DNA from: Candidatus Borkfalkia faecigallinarum
GTDB taxonomy: Bacteria > Bacillota > Clostridia > Christensenellales > Borkfalkiaceae
DNA length: 61,915 nucleotides
Reading direction: 5' to 3'
Assembly: GCA_019114625.1 (NCBI GenBank)
Contig: DXFD01000052.1
Coordinates: forward strand, 1-61,915
The translations under genes were made by a program, and so were the position numbers. The notes beneath the pieces were generated by a model. It was not told the origin of the DNA, searched no databases, and saw only the letters and a list, made by a program, of their open reading frames with translations. Position 1 is the first letter of the stretch. Every line of letters starts with the position of its first letter. Positions 41,267 to 47,870 of this stretch are shown in pieces.

Positions 41267-42709
41267 TTATAAGACGGCGGTGCCGTCCGCAAAGGAGCGC
41301 ACGATGCCCGCCGCCCCCGCGCTCGCAAAGGAGGCGGCGAGATCCTCCGGGCGGGCGATCTTGCCGCAAAACGAAGCGTAGTAGCGGCGCAGCCCCGCAA
41401 AAAACCGCCTCTCCCCCAGCGCCTCGCGCAGCGTTTCAAACAGCAGGAGGCCCTTGTCGTAGGTGAGGCAGGCGTAGGCGAGCTCCCCCGGGAAGTCGGC
41501 GAGCGGGCGGCTGAGCGAGGTGTCCGCCCGCCCGAACACCTGCTGCTGCACGCTGCAATAGGCGTCGAGGGCGCGACGCGCCCCGTCCACGATCTGCTCC
41601 CGCGTAAAGCCCCACGCGGGCGCGCGCTCGAAGAAGAGGAGGGTGGAATACTCCGCCAGCCCCTCGTCCATCCACGCCTCGCGCGTCTGGTCGCTGCCGA
41701 CGGCGGCATACCACCACTGGTGCGCCGTCTCGTGCACCGCCGCGTAGAGGGCGTCCTGCCCGCTCGCCGCGTCGGACACGAAGGCGAGGGCGGGGTACTC
41801 CATCCCCCCGTAGCAAAACCCCGTCTGCACGAGCGAATAGCACGGGTACAGATACTTCCCGAAGCGGGCGGAAAAGAAGCCGAAACACTCCCCCAGCAGG
41901 CGGAGGGTGCGCGCGGGGTCGGCGTCGTCGTAATAGTAATAGCGCAGCGCGACGCCCTCCCGCTCTGTCTGCAGGACGGAAAACCCCTCGCCGAGGACCA
42001 GCGCGAAGTCGCGCGCGTTTTCCAGCCGATAGGCGCACCGCTTTTTGCCGCCCGACTCCTCCGCCGAGACCGGCTCCCCCGAGGCGGCGACGGTGTACGA
42101 GGCGGGCAGCGTGAGGGCGACCTCGTAGTCGGCGCAGGCGCTGTAAAAGGGATCGCCGTTGGAGCTGTACACGCACGCGGCAAAGCCGCGCCCCTCCTCG
42201 TACACGCACAGCACGGGATAGAAGTTGCCGAGGTTGACGGCGCGGCGGGCGATGCCGGTGCGGTGCTCCACCCGCGCCAGCCGCAGGCGGTAGCGGATGT
42301 CGAGGGTGACTCCGTCGCCGGGGAACAGGCTCTCGCGCAGGTGGACGCGCAGCACGTTCTCGTCCTCGCCGCACACCTCCCAGCGGTCGCAGGGCGTCAC
42401 GGAGAGGATGTCCGTCCCGCCCTCGCTCGCGCCGTCGTAATATGCGCGGGACGCGTAGGCGGCGGAGACGGGCGAATACTTCGCCCCCGCGCGGTAGGCG
42501 TTGCCGTAGAGGTTGAAGTCGATGTACGTCAGCTCGGTGTCCGCGCGGTTGGTGAAGGTGCATTGCATGGCGGCGGAGAGCACGCCGTCCGCGTACTCCG
42601 CCTCGATGACGTACCGGTCGCGCGGCTCCCCCTGCGCGGCGCACCCCGCAAAGGGGAACGAGGCGAACAGAAGGAGGAGAGCCGCCGTCAGGCAGACGAT
42701 CTTCCGCAT
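41267..42709 (-). CDS. M1-family metallopeptidase, lipoprotein
   Basis: 480 residues. Signal peptide with lipobox (FPFAGC) near residue 23, so it is exported and lipid-anchored. The zinc site HETAHQWW lies near residue 323 with the third ligand in DEGLAEY, and the substrate-binding line is YGGMEYP (GxMEN in classical M1 enzymes). The N-terminal beta domain is complete but the long C-terminal helical domain of aminopeptidase N is absent, as in short bacterial members. AAAGGAG precedes the ATG. Likely role: trimming of peptides outside the cell. Confidence 0.88.
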   Translation of the reverse strand: MRKIVCLTAALLLLFASFPFAGCAAQGEPRDRYVIEAEYADGVLSAAMQCTFTNRADTELTYIDFNLYGNAYRAGAKYSPVSAAYASRAYYDGASEGGTDILSVTPCDRWEVCGEDENVLRVHLRESLFPGDGVTLDIRYRLRLARVEHRTGIARRAVNLGNFYPVLCVYEEGRGFAACVYSSNGDPFYSACADYEVALTLPASYTVAASGEPVSAEESGGKKRCAYRLENARDFALVLGEGFSVLQTEREGVALRYYYYDDADPARTLRLLGECFGFFSARFGKYLYPCYSLVQTGFCYGGMEYPALAFVSDAASGQDALYAAVHETAHQWWYAAVGSDQTREAWMDEGLAEYSTLLFFERAPAWGFTREQIVDGARRALDAYCSVQQQVFGRADTSLSRPLADFPGELAYACLTYDKGLLLFETLREALGERRFFAGLRRYYASFCGKIARPEDLAASFASAGAAGIVRSFADGTAVL

Positions 42710-42786
42710 CCCGAAAAATCTCCTTTTTGCCTATCGTATGCGCGGCGGGCGCGCCGTATGCCGGAAACGGCAAAAACCCGCCGCCC

Positions 42787-42920
42787 CGCCCGCCCGAACA
42801 AGCGGCAAACGCGCCCCGCCCGAACAAACGGCGGGCGCGCCCCGCCCGAAAAAACGGCAACCGCGCCCCGCCCGAACAAGCGGCGGGCGCGCTCTGTCCG
42901 TTCAAAAAACGGCGGGCGCG
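42787..42920. repeat. 26-bp tandem array between the M1 peptidase and bile salt hydrolase genes
   Basis: About five units built on CGCGCCCCGCCCGAACAA and CGGCGGG, with small variations. No gene is seen in 42710-43045. Confidence 0.8.
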
Positions 42921-42948
42921 CCCGATTCGGATCGGGACGCACTTTCCG

Positions 42949-43033
42949 CCCCCGCCCTGCGGGCGGGGGCGGAAAGAAAAAATCGCCCCTCCGCCGACGA
43001 AGCCGAAAGCGGCTCCGAAGAGGGGCGAAAACG
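42949..43033 (-). terminator. Terminators of the bile salt hydrolase gene
   Basis: Two hairpins in series. The first past the stop codon pairs TCGCCCCTC near 43025 with its complement near 42990 and is followed by a T run (about 42979-43033); the second is a 12-bp stem at 42949-42976. Confidence 0.8.
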
Positions 43034-43045
43034 ACGGGCGCGGCG

Positions 43046-44014
43046 TCAGGGGCAGGGCACCCGCTCGATGCCGCTCTCCGACGGCTGCGCGAATACGGTC
43101 AGCCGCTCCCCCTCCGTCCACGCGAGGGCGTAGGCGCGGATGCGGCCGCTCCCGTATTCCTTGCGGTAATAGATGCCGGCGTCCGCGTCCATACAGCAGG
43201 CGTAGCGCGTCTCCTCCCGCTCCCCGCCGCCGCCGAGCGCGCCGCCGCGCACCGCCTCGACGCTGCCGAGGATATGGAAAAAGTGGAGCGCTTCCTGCTC
43301 TGGGCTCTCCCCCGCGCCGCCCGCGTTGGCGCGGTAAAAGGCGGCCCGCACGAAGCGGGAAGCGGAGGTGAGGTCGCCCGGCAGCCCGAAGCCGCCCGCC
43401 CCGAATCCGTACGGCGCGAGGGGGATGCCGCAGCGGGAGGCGGGGTAAGCGGCCGTGCAGTTCAGGTAATGGCGGATGTTTTCGGCATGGAAGGGGAAGG
43501 GCGGTTCGTTGGCGAGCACGCCGAAGGGGTCGTCCTCGATGTGCAGCCCGTCCGCGCGCGGCTCGACGGCGAAGCAGGCGGTGCGGTCGGCGACCAGCCA
43601 GTGCAGCGGCGCGACGGGCAGCGCGCCGAACGGCTCGCCGACGACGCAGGTGTTTTGCAGCAGCAGCTTTGCCTGCGCGGCGTTGGCGCAGCGGCAGAGC
43701 AGCCAGGCGATCATCTCGTGCGGGGCGACGTTGTACATCCCCTCCCGCCGCCCGCCGTAGACGGCGCTCTCCGGGAAGTTCAGCCCCGCGGCGCACAGGC
43801 CGCGCTCGTTCATCGCCTCGGCATACAGCGGGAACAGCCCCTCGGCCGCCGCCGTGCCGATCATCGCGTAGTGCGCGCCCGACGACGGCTGCGCCGCAAA
43901 GCGCAGCTCGAACCCGCGCGGCGTGACGGTGACCCGCTCGCCGAACGAACGGGCGAGGTCTAAATTGCGCCCGAAGTAAAAGTGTTTGCCCTGCATGGTG
44001 ATCGCCGTACACAT
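43046..44014 (-). CDS. Bile salt hydrolase / choloylglycine hydrolase family amidase
   Basis: 322-residue Ntn hydrolase. After removal of Met1 the nucleophile is Cys2 (MCTAIT). The other catalytic positions of bile salt hydrolases are all visible: R16 and D19 in FGRNLDL, N79 in AAGLNF, N169 in FGVLANEPP and R220 in SASRF. No signal peptide, so cytoplasmic. It would cleave the amide of conjugated bile acids, though penicillin V or N-acyl homoserine lactone amidases share these residues. AGGAGGGGA precedes the ATG. It forms its own transcription unit. This gene is the best single hint of an intestinal habitat. Confidence 0.87.
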   Translation of the reverse strand: MCTAITMQGKHFYFGRNLDLARSFGERVTVTPRGFELRFAAQPSSGAHYAMIGTAAAEGLFPLYAEAMNERGLCAAGLNFPESAVYGGRREGMYNVAPHEMIAWLLCRCANAAQAKLLLQNTCVVGEPFGALPVAPLHWLVADRTACFAVEPRADGLHIEDDPFGVLANEPPFPFHAENIRHYLNCTAAYPASRCGIPLAPYGFGAGGFGLPGDLTSASRFVRAAFYRANAGGAGESPEQEALHFFHILGSVEAVRGGALGGGGEREETRYACCMDADAGIYYRKEYGSGRIRAYALAWTEGERLTVFAQPSESGIERVPCP

Positions 44015-44076
44015 GATCGTCTCCCCTCCTGCGGCAGCCCGCACCACAAGCGTGCGCATTGCGCGCAAAAAATATG

Positions 44077-44116
44077 CGCCCCCGCCGCCATGCCTCGGCA
44101 TGGCGGCGGGGGCGCT
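44077..44116 (-). terminator. Terminator of the Sir2 gene
   Basis: A 16-bp GC stem around a four-base loop, followed on the minus strand by CATATTTTTTG. The rest of 44120-44299 holds GC-rich repeats of GCGCAGGCGCATAAA type only. Confidence 0.75.
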
Positions 44117-44299
44117 TTTCAACGTCCGCCGTCTTTTCGGGTCGCGCCCGCACGGGGCGCAGGCGCATAAACGCCCGCGCGGGACGGGGCGCGCCAAGAC
44201 AAAACGCGCCAAAACAGAACGCAAAGCGCACCCGGGCGGGGTGCGCGTGTGAAAGTCCGCGCGCGGCGCAGGCGCATAAAAGCCCGCGCGGGGCGCGTT

Positions 44300-45028
44300 C
44301 TATAAGGCGGAAAAGACCTCGCCGATCTTCCCGTTCACGAACAGGCAGCCGGGCACCGCGCGCGCGGGCGCGCCGCGGTTGACCACGACCAGCCGATCCC
44401 CTTCAAAATAGTCGATCAGCCCCGCCGCGGGATAGACGTTGAGGGAGGTGCCGCCCACGATGAGCACGTCCGCCGCGCGGATGGCGCGCACCGCCCCCTC
44501 GAGCGTGGCGGCGTCCAGCGGCTCCTCATACAGGACGACGTCCGGCTTGATGACGCCGCCGCAGGCGCAGCGGGGGATGCCCGTCCCTTCCGCGACCGCG
44601 GATACGGGATAGCTCCGGCCGCAGTCCATGCAGAAGTTGCGCAGCACGCTGCCGTGCAGCTCGAACACGCGGCGGCTGCCCGCCTTTTGATGCAGGCCGT
44701 CGATGTTCTGCGTGACGACGGCGGCGAGCTTCCCCTCCGCCTCCCACCGCGCGAGCTTTTTGTGCGCGGCGTTGGGCTCGGCCGAGAGACAGAGCATCTT
44801 GTCCCGATAAAATGCAAAAAACTCCGCCGTATGGCGGTCGAAAAAGGTGCGCGAGAGGATGGTCTCGGGCGGATATTTGTATTTTTGGCGGTACAGCCCG
44901 TCCTGCGAGCGGAAATCGGGAATGCCGCTCTCCGTGCTCACCCCCGCGCCGCCGAAAAAGACGCCGCGCTTCATCCCCGCCACGATCTGCCGCAGCCGCT
45001 CCGTCCCTTCTCTCTGCTCTTCGTCCAT
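44300..45028 (-). CDS. cobB: NAD-dependent protein deacylase, Sir2 family
   Basis: 242 residues. NAD motifs GAGVSTESGIPDFRS and TQNIDGLHQKAG, catalytic histidine in ELHGSVL, and a four-cysteine zinc site (CMDC ... CAC). It removes acyl groups from lysines using NAD. GGGGGGATC precedes the ATG at 45028. Stop codon TAG. It lies 155 nt downstream of the DUF1858 gene. Confidence 0.92.
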   Translation of the reverse strand: MDEEQREGTERLRQIVAGMKRGVFFGGAGVSTESGIPDFRSQDGLYRQKYKYPPETILSRTFFDRHTAEFFAFYRDKMLCLSAEPNAAHKKLARWEAEGKLAAVVTQNIDGLHQKAGSRRVFELHGSVLRNFCMDCGRSYPVSAVAEGTGIPRCACGGVIKPDVVLYEEPLDAATLEGAVRAIRAADVLIVGGTSLNVYPAAGLIDYFEGDRLVVVNRGAPARAVPGCLFVNGKIGEVFSAL

Positions 45029-45116
45029 GCCGATCCCCCCTTTTTTGGATGATGTTCCTTTCCCGCGGGCGCGGCCTGCGGGCGGGCGGCGCCGACAAAG
45101 GCGCGGCCGCCCCTTA

Positions 45117-45148
45117 CGGCAAAGCGCGCCCTTCCGGGCGCGCTTTTG
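45117..45148 (-). terminator. Terminator of the DUF1858 gene
   Basis: An 11-bp stem (AAAGCGCGCCC and complement, loop GGAA), 36 nt past the stop. Confidence 0.65.
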
Positions 45149-45183
45149 CTCGGTCCGCGCCCAAGCGCGGCCCTTCCCGATCG

Positions 45184-45384
45184 TCAGTCCTCGACGCCCG
45201 CGTTGAGCTTTTCGAGCAGTTCGTCGAGATCCTTGCCGTGTACGCTGACGGCCTCGCCGATCGTCTCGCCGTGCGCCATCGCGCAGCCGAGGCAGTGCAT
45301 GCCGTAGGACATGAGGATCTCCGCCGAGTTGGGATTGAGGCGCAGGCATTCCATGATGAGGGTGTCCGCCGTGATCTTAGCCAT
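45184..45384 (-). CDS. DUF1858-domain protein
   Basis: 66 residues; the whole protein is the DUF1858 (ScdA-N-like) domain: ITADTLIMECLRLNPNSAEILMSYGMHCLGCAMAHGETI. Two cysteines in CLGC may bind metal or undergo redox change. Members are often found near hybrid-cluster and Fe-S repair proteins; none is adjacent here. Own promoter at 45453-45481. Confidence 0.88.
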   Translation of the reverse strand: MAKITADTLIMECLRLNPNSAEILMSYGMHCLGCAMAHGETIGEAVSVHGKDLDELLEKLNAGVED

Positions 45385-45452
45385 GTTCGTTTTCTCCTTT
45401 TTGCAAGATATTCCCGCCGCCCCGCAGCGGGTGCGGCGCTCACTTCTCCCTT

Positions 45453-45481
45453 ATTATAGCACCCGCCCGCCCAAAAAACAA
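45453..45481 (-). promoter_or_regulatory. DUF1858 gene promoter
   Basis: TTGTTT (45481-45476), 17 nt, TATAAT (45458-45453) with TGC extension. Confidence 0.75.
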
Positions 45482-45541
45482 CCGATTTTGTCCGATCTTT
45501 TCACAGAAATCCCCTCTCTTCGGCGGCCGCCGCACCGCGCG

Positions 45542-45837
45542 TGTGGATAAGCCTGTGCACAAGTGTGGATAAGTGCGGGTTATGCACACGATTTTGCCCC
45601 TTTTTCGCCTTCCGACAGCGGATGCGAACATAAGATCGAAAAAGTTATCCACAATGTACGCACATATATCCACTTTTTCCCCATTTTTCGGGGGATTTCT
45701 GCCCGCGCCCTCCCGTATTTTTTGAAAAGTCAAGAAAAATTGTCAACAATTCTTCGCGCGTTTGTTTATAAATCCCCCCAAACAGACAAATCACGGCGGC
45801 ATAACCGGGGAACGCGCCGCCCTGCCTTTGTGGATAA
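45542..45837. other. Cluster of DnaA boxes
   Basis: Four perfect TTATCCACA boxes (minus at 45542-45550, 45564-45572 and 45829-45837; plus at 45645-45653), one TTATGCACA (plus, 45580-45588), and two weaker sites (45554-45562, 45666-45674) lie within 300 bp together with an A/T-rich stretch and the inverted repeat AATTGT-CA-ACAATT (about 45738-45752). No gene lies in 45385-45944. Perfect boxes at this density are expected only at oriC or at DnaA-titrating clusters. Neither dnaA nor dnaN is in the window. Confidence 0.85.
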
Positions 45838-45891
45838 CCGAGGGGGCAACAAAGTTTTTCCAACTTTTTGAGCCGCAGGGCGCAAAAATTA

Positions 45892-45919
45892 TTGACAAAT
45901 CCTTAAAATCTGCTATACT
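45892..45919 (+). promoter_or_regulatory. tRNA-Arg promoter
   Basis: TTGACA (45892-45897), 16 nt, TATACT (45914-45919) with TGC extension, 26 nt before the mature tRNA. Confidence 0.8.
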
Positions 45920-45944
45920 ATTTAGGTACGCTGCAAAGCGGCAT

Positions 45945-46021
45945 GCGCCCTTAGCTCAATTGGATAGAGCGTTGGTCTACGGAACCAAAGGTTAGGGATT
46001 CGAGCTCCTTAGGGCGCGCCA
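45945..46021 (+). tRNA. tRNA-Arg (anticodon ACG)
   Basis: Cloverleaf is complete: acceptor GCGCCCT / AGGGCGC, D arm, anticodon stem TTGGT / ACCAA with loop CTACGGA (anticodon ACG at 45979-45981), T arm with TTCGAGC, and encoded CCA (46019-46021). The ACG anticodon is read after A34-to-inosine editing and serves CGU, CGC and CGA. Confidence 0.95.
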
Positions 46022-46057
46022 CAAAAAACCACGGACTTTTGTCCGTGGTTTTTTGTT
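46022..46057 (+). terminator. tRNA-Arg terminator
   Basis: A 14-bp stem (AAAAAACCACGGAC and complement) with a TTTT loop and a T run. Confidence 0.9.
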
Positions 46058-46059
46058 TG

Positions 46060-46403
46060 GTGCGCCGTCAAGGAGCTCGAGTCGGTTGTCGCACGGCGGC
46101 AAGCTATTCGTGCACGCAGTGCTTTGCTCCCGCAGGGAGCAAGCCTCCTTCGGGCGCGCAACGCCCGCCATTTCTTATCCGCCAAAACAAGCTCGAGTCG
46201 GTTGCCGCACAGCGGCAAGCTATTCGTGCACGCAGTGCTTTGCCCCCATCGGGGGCAAGCCTCCTTCGGGCGCGCAGCATCCGCCTTTTTTGTCCGTCAA
46301 AAGCAGGCCCGCGTCGGTTGCGCCAAAGGCGCAAGCTATTCGTGCACGCAGTGCTTTGCTCCCGCAGGGAGCAAGCCTCCTTCGGGCGCGCACCGCCCCT
46401 CTC
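46060..46403. repeat. Three direct repeats of about 115 bp beside tRNA-Arg
   Basis: Units start near 46072, 46189 and 46305. Each contains GTCGGTTG, a small GC hairpin, the invariant AAGCTATTCGTGCACGCAGT, a hairpin GCTCCC..GGGAGC, and CCTCCTTCGGGCGCGCA. The first unit is preceded by GGTGCGCC..AAGGAGCTCGAGTC (from 46062), which resembles the reverse complement of the tRNA 3' end just upstream. No credible gene is seen. Confidence 0.85.
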
Positions 46404-46499
46404 CGAAACGCCGCCCGCGCCCAAAGCGCAGATCGCTTCCGACGCGCCGCGAGCCCGCCCGCGGGCGGACCCGGAACACGGGAGGCGGCGGGCCGCCCG

Positions 46500-46754
46500 T
46501 TACAGGATCAGGAAAATAATGAGCAGCACGACGACGCCCGGGATGCCGAACAGGCCGGAGACCAGCCCCGTCCACCAGGTGAGCGGGATCTCCACGCCCG
46601 GGATCATGTTGAGCAAAAAGATGAGCGCGATGCCGACGGCGGCGTTGACGATAAAGCCGAGGATGCCCTTGATGCTGACCTTCAGCAATTTCAGGACGAG
46701 GGCGATCAGGACGATCGCGACGGCGCCGACGAGGAGCGTCTGTAAAATTTCCAT
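46500..46754 (-). CDS. bofA: BofA-like pro-sigma-K processing inhibitor
   Basis: 84 residues, two or three membrane segments. The C-terminal line VEIPLTWWTGLVSGLFGIPGVVVLLI and the preceding FIVNAAVGIALIFLLN fit the BofA family, which in Bacillus holds back the SpoIVFB protease that activates sigma-K. AGGAGAGG precedes the ATG. Its usual partner recR is not adjacent. A phage-holin-like small membrane protein is the main alternative, but the GIPGVV ending favours BofA. Confidence 0.78.
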   Translation of the reverse strand: MEILQTLLVGAVAIVLIALVLKLLKVSIKGILGFIVNAAVGIALIFLLNMIPGVEIPLTWWTGLVSGLFGIPGVVVLLIIFLIL

Positions 46755-46817
46755 AGAGGCCTCTCCTTTTTTCGAAAATTTCGGTCCGCGGCGCACTTTC
46801 CGCGCCCCGGTCCCTAT

Positions 46818-46827
46818 AGTATAACAC
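46818..46827 (-). promoter_or_regulatory. Extended -10 promoter before bofA
   Basis: TGTTATACT with the hexamer at 46823-46818; no good -35 at standard spacing. It could be an extended -10 promoter or a promoter for a sporulation sigma factor. Confidence 0.4.
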
Positions 46828-46916
46828 TTTTCGGTCGGTTTTTGTCGGCATTTTCGGCGGTTTCTTTGTTGTTTTGATGAAATTTTGCCCAAACGCCCCG
46901 CCGCCCTCTCGGAAAA

Positions 46917-46992
46917 GCCGCGCCCTGACCGCTTCGCCACGCCGCCTTCCGAACGCCGCGCCCTGACCGCTTCGCCGCGCCGCCTTCCGAAC
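46917..46992. repeat. 38-bp tandem duplication
   Basis: Units 46917-46954 and 46955-46992 differ at one base; a shorter fragment follows. No gene is seen between bofA and the terminator at 47067. Confidence 0.85.
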
Positions 46993-47066
46993 GCCGCCTG
47001 AACGCCGCCGCCCCCATCAAAGCCGCGCCCGCCGCCCTCATCCATATCGCCCGTACAGGACATGAA

Positions 47067-47100
47067 AAAATGCGCCGATCGCTCGGCGCATTTTTTTTGG
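47067..47100 (-). terminator. Terminator of the rex-adhE-kinase transcript
   Basis: A 10-bp stem (ATGCGCCGAG and complement, short loop) with A and T runs on both sides. Confidence 0.8.
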
Positions 47101-47109
47101 TAAAAAGTC

Positions 47110-47856
47110 TTATTCGTAGTCCACGACGTTGACCCACTTGGCCAAAAACTCCTTTTCTTCGGGGACGGCCTTGGTGGTCTGGCTGGCGGCGACGATCGGC
47201 ATCGCCTTCTGGATCAGCTGCTTGGCGATGCCCGTCTTTTCGCAGAATAGCCTGAGGTACTCTTCGGCGATGTCGTCCTTGCCTTCCAGCTTGAACAGGA
47301 GGTAGGTGCGGGCGGCGTCGCAGCGGGCGTTGCCCTGGGTCGCGTGCGCCCAGTCGATGATGAACTTGCGGCCGTCCGGGCTGACGATGATGTTGCCGGG
47401 GTTGAAGTCGCCATGACAGAGCTTGTCGTGCGCGGGCAGCGAGTCGAGCAGGATGTGCAGATCGTAGCGGGTCGTCTTGTCAAAGCCGGTCGCGGAGATC
47501 TTGCGGTGCATCTTGTCCTTCAGCTTGGTGAGCAGCGGCACTTTCTGGCTGAGGACTTCGACCTGCAGGTCGACGAACTCTTCCAGGTACTGCGGCATCT
47601 TGTCCGGTTCTTCATCCATCAGCTGCTGCATGGTCTTGCCGTCGACGAAATCGAGCACGATCGCCCATTCGCCGTTGACTTTGGTGACCTCATGCACGGC
47701 GGGAACATTGAGGGAGGTGCCCTCTTCGACGCGCGCGGTGTTGAGCGCCTCGTTCAGGACGTCCGACTTCGGGTACTCGCTGTTGAACAGCTTGACGAGC
47801 GTCTTGCCCTCGCGGTAGATGGTCTTTTTGCTGGTTTTCTGAATGATTTCTGCCAT
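47110..47856 (-). CDS. Phosphotransferase of the aminoglycoside/choline kinase superfamily
   Basis: 248 residues with a protein-kinase-like fold. The catalytic loop is CHGDFNPGNIIV and the metal-binding aspartate lies in FIIDWAHATQGN; the hinge ILDFVDGKTM precedes. The substrate could be a sugar, amino alcohol or antibiotic; nothing points to resistance. GGAGGGGAATTACC precedes the ATG. It starts 14 nt past the adhE stop, so it is in the rex-adhE transcript, which suggests a metabolic role tied to fermentation. Confidence 0.82.
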   Translation of the reverse strand: MAEIIQKTSKKTIYREGKTLVKLFNSEYPKSDVLNEALNTARVEEGTSLNVPAVHEVTKVNGEWAIVLDFVDGKTMQQLMDEEPDKMPQYLEEFVDLQVEVLSQKVPLLTKLKDKMHRKISATGFDKTTRYDLHILLDSLPAHDKLCHGDFNPGNIIVSPDGRKFIIDWAHATQGNARCDAARTYLLFKLEGKDDIAEEYLRLFCEKTGIAKQLIQKAMPIVAASQTTKAVPEEKEFLAKWVNVVDYE

Positions 47857-47870
47857 GGTAATTCCCCTCC

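Noticed and set aside
42787-42920. CRISPR array
   Set aside because: Units are contiguous without unique spacers and there are no cas genes; it is a plain tandem array.
45542-45837. Calling the DnaA-box cluster the chromosomal origin
   Set aside because: Minus-strand genes dominate on both sides and neither dnaA, dnaN, rpmH nor gyrase genes are present; a skew or coverage analysis would be needed to call an origin.
46053-46745. Small repetitive proteins encoded across the three repeats beside tRNA-Arg
   Set aside because: The frames follow the DNA repeats, start without ribosome sites, and open on both strands; the repeat structure explains them.
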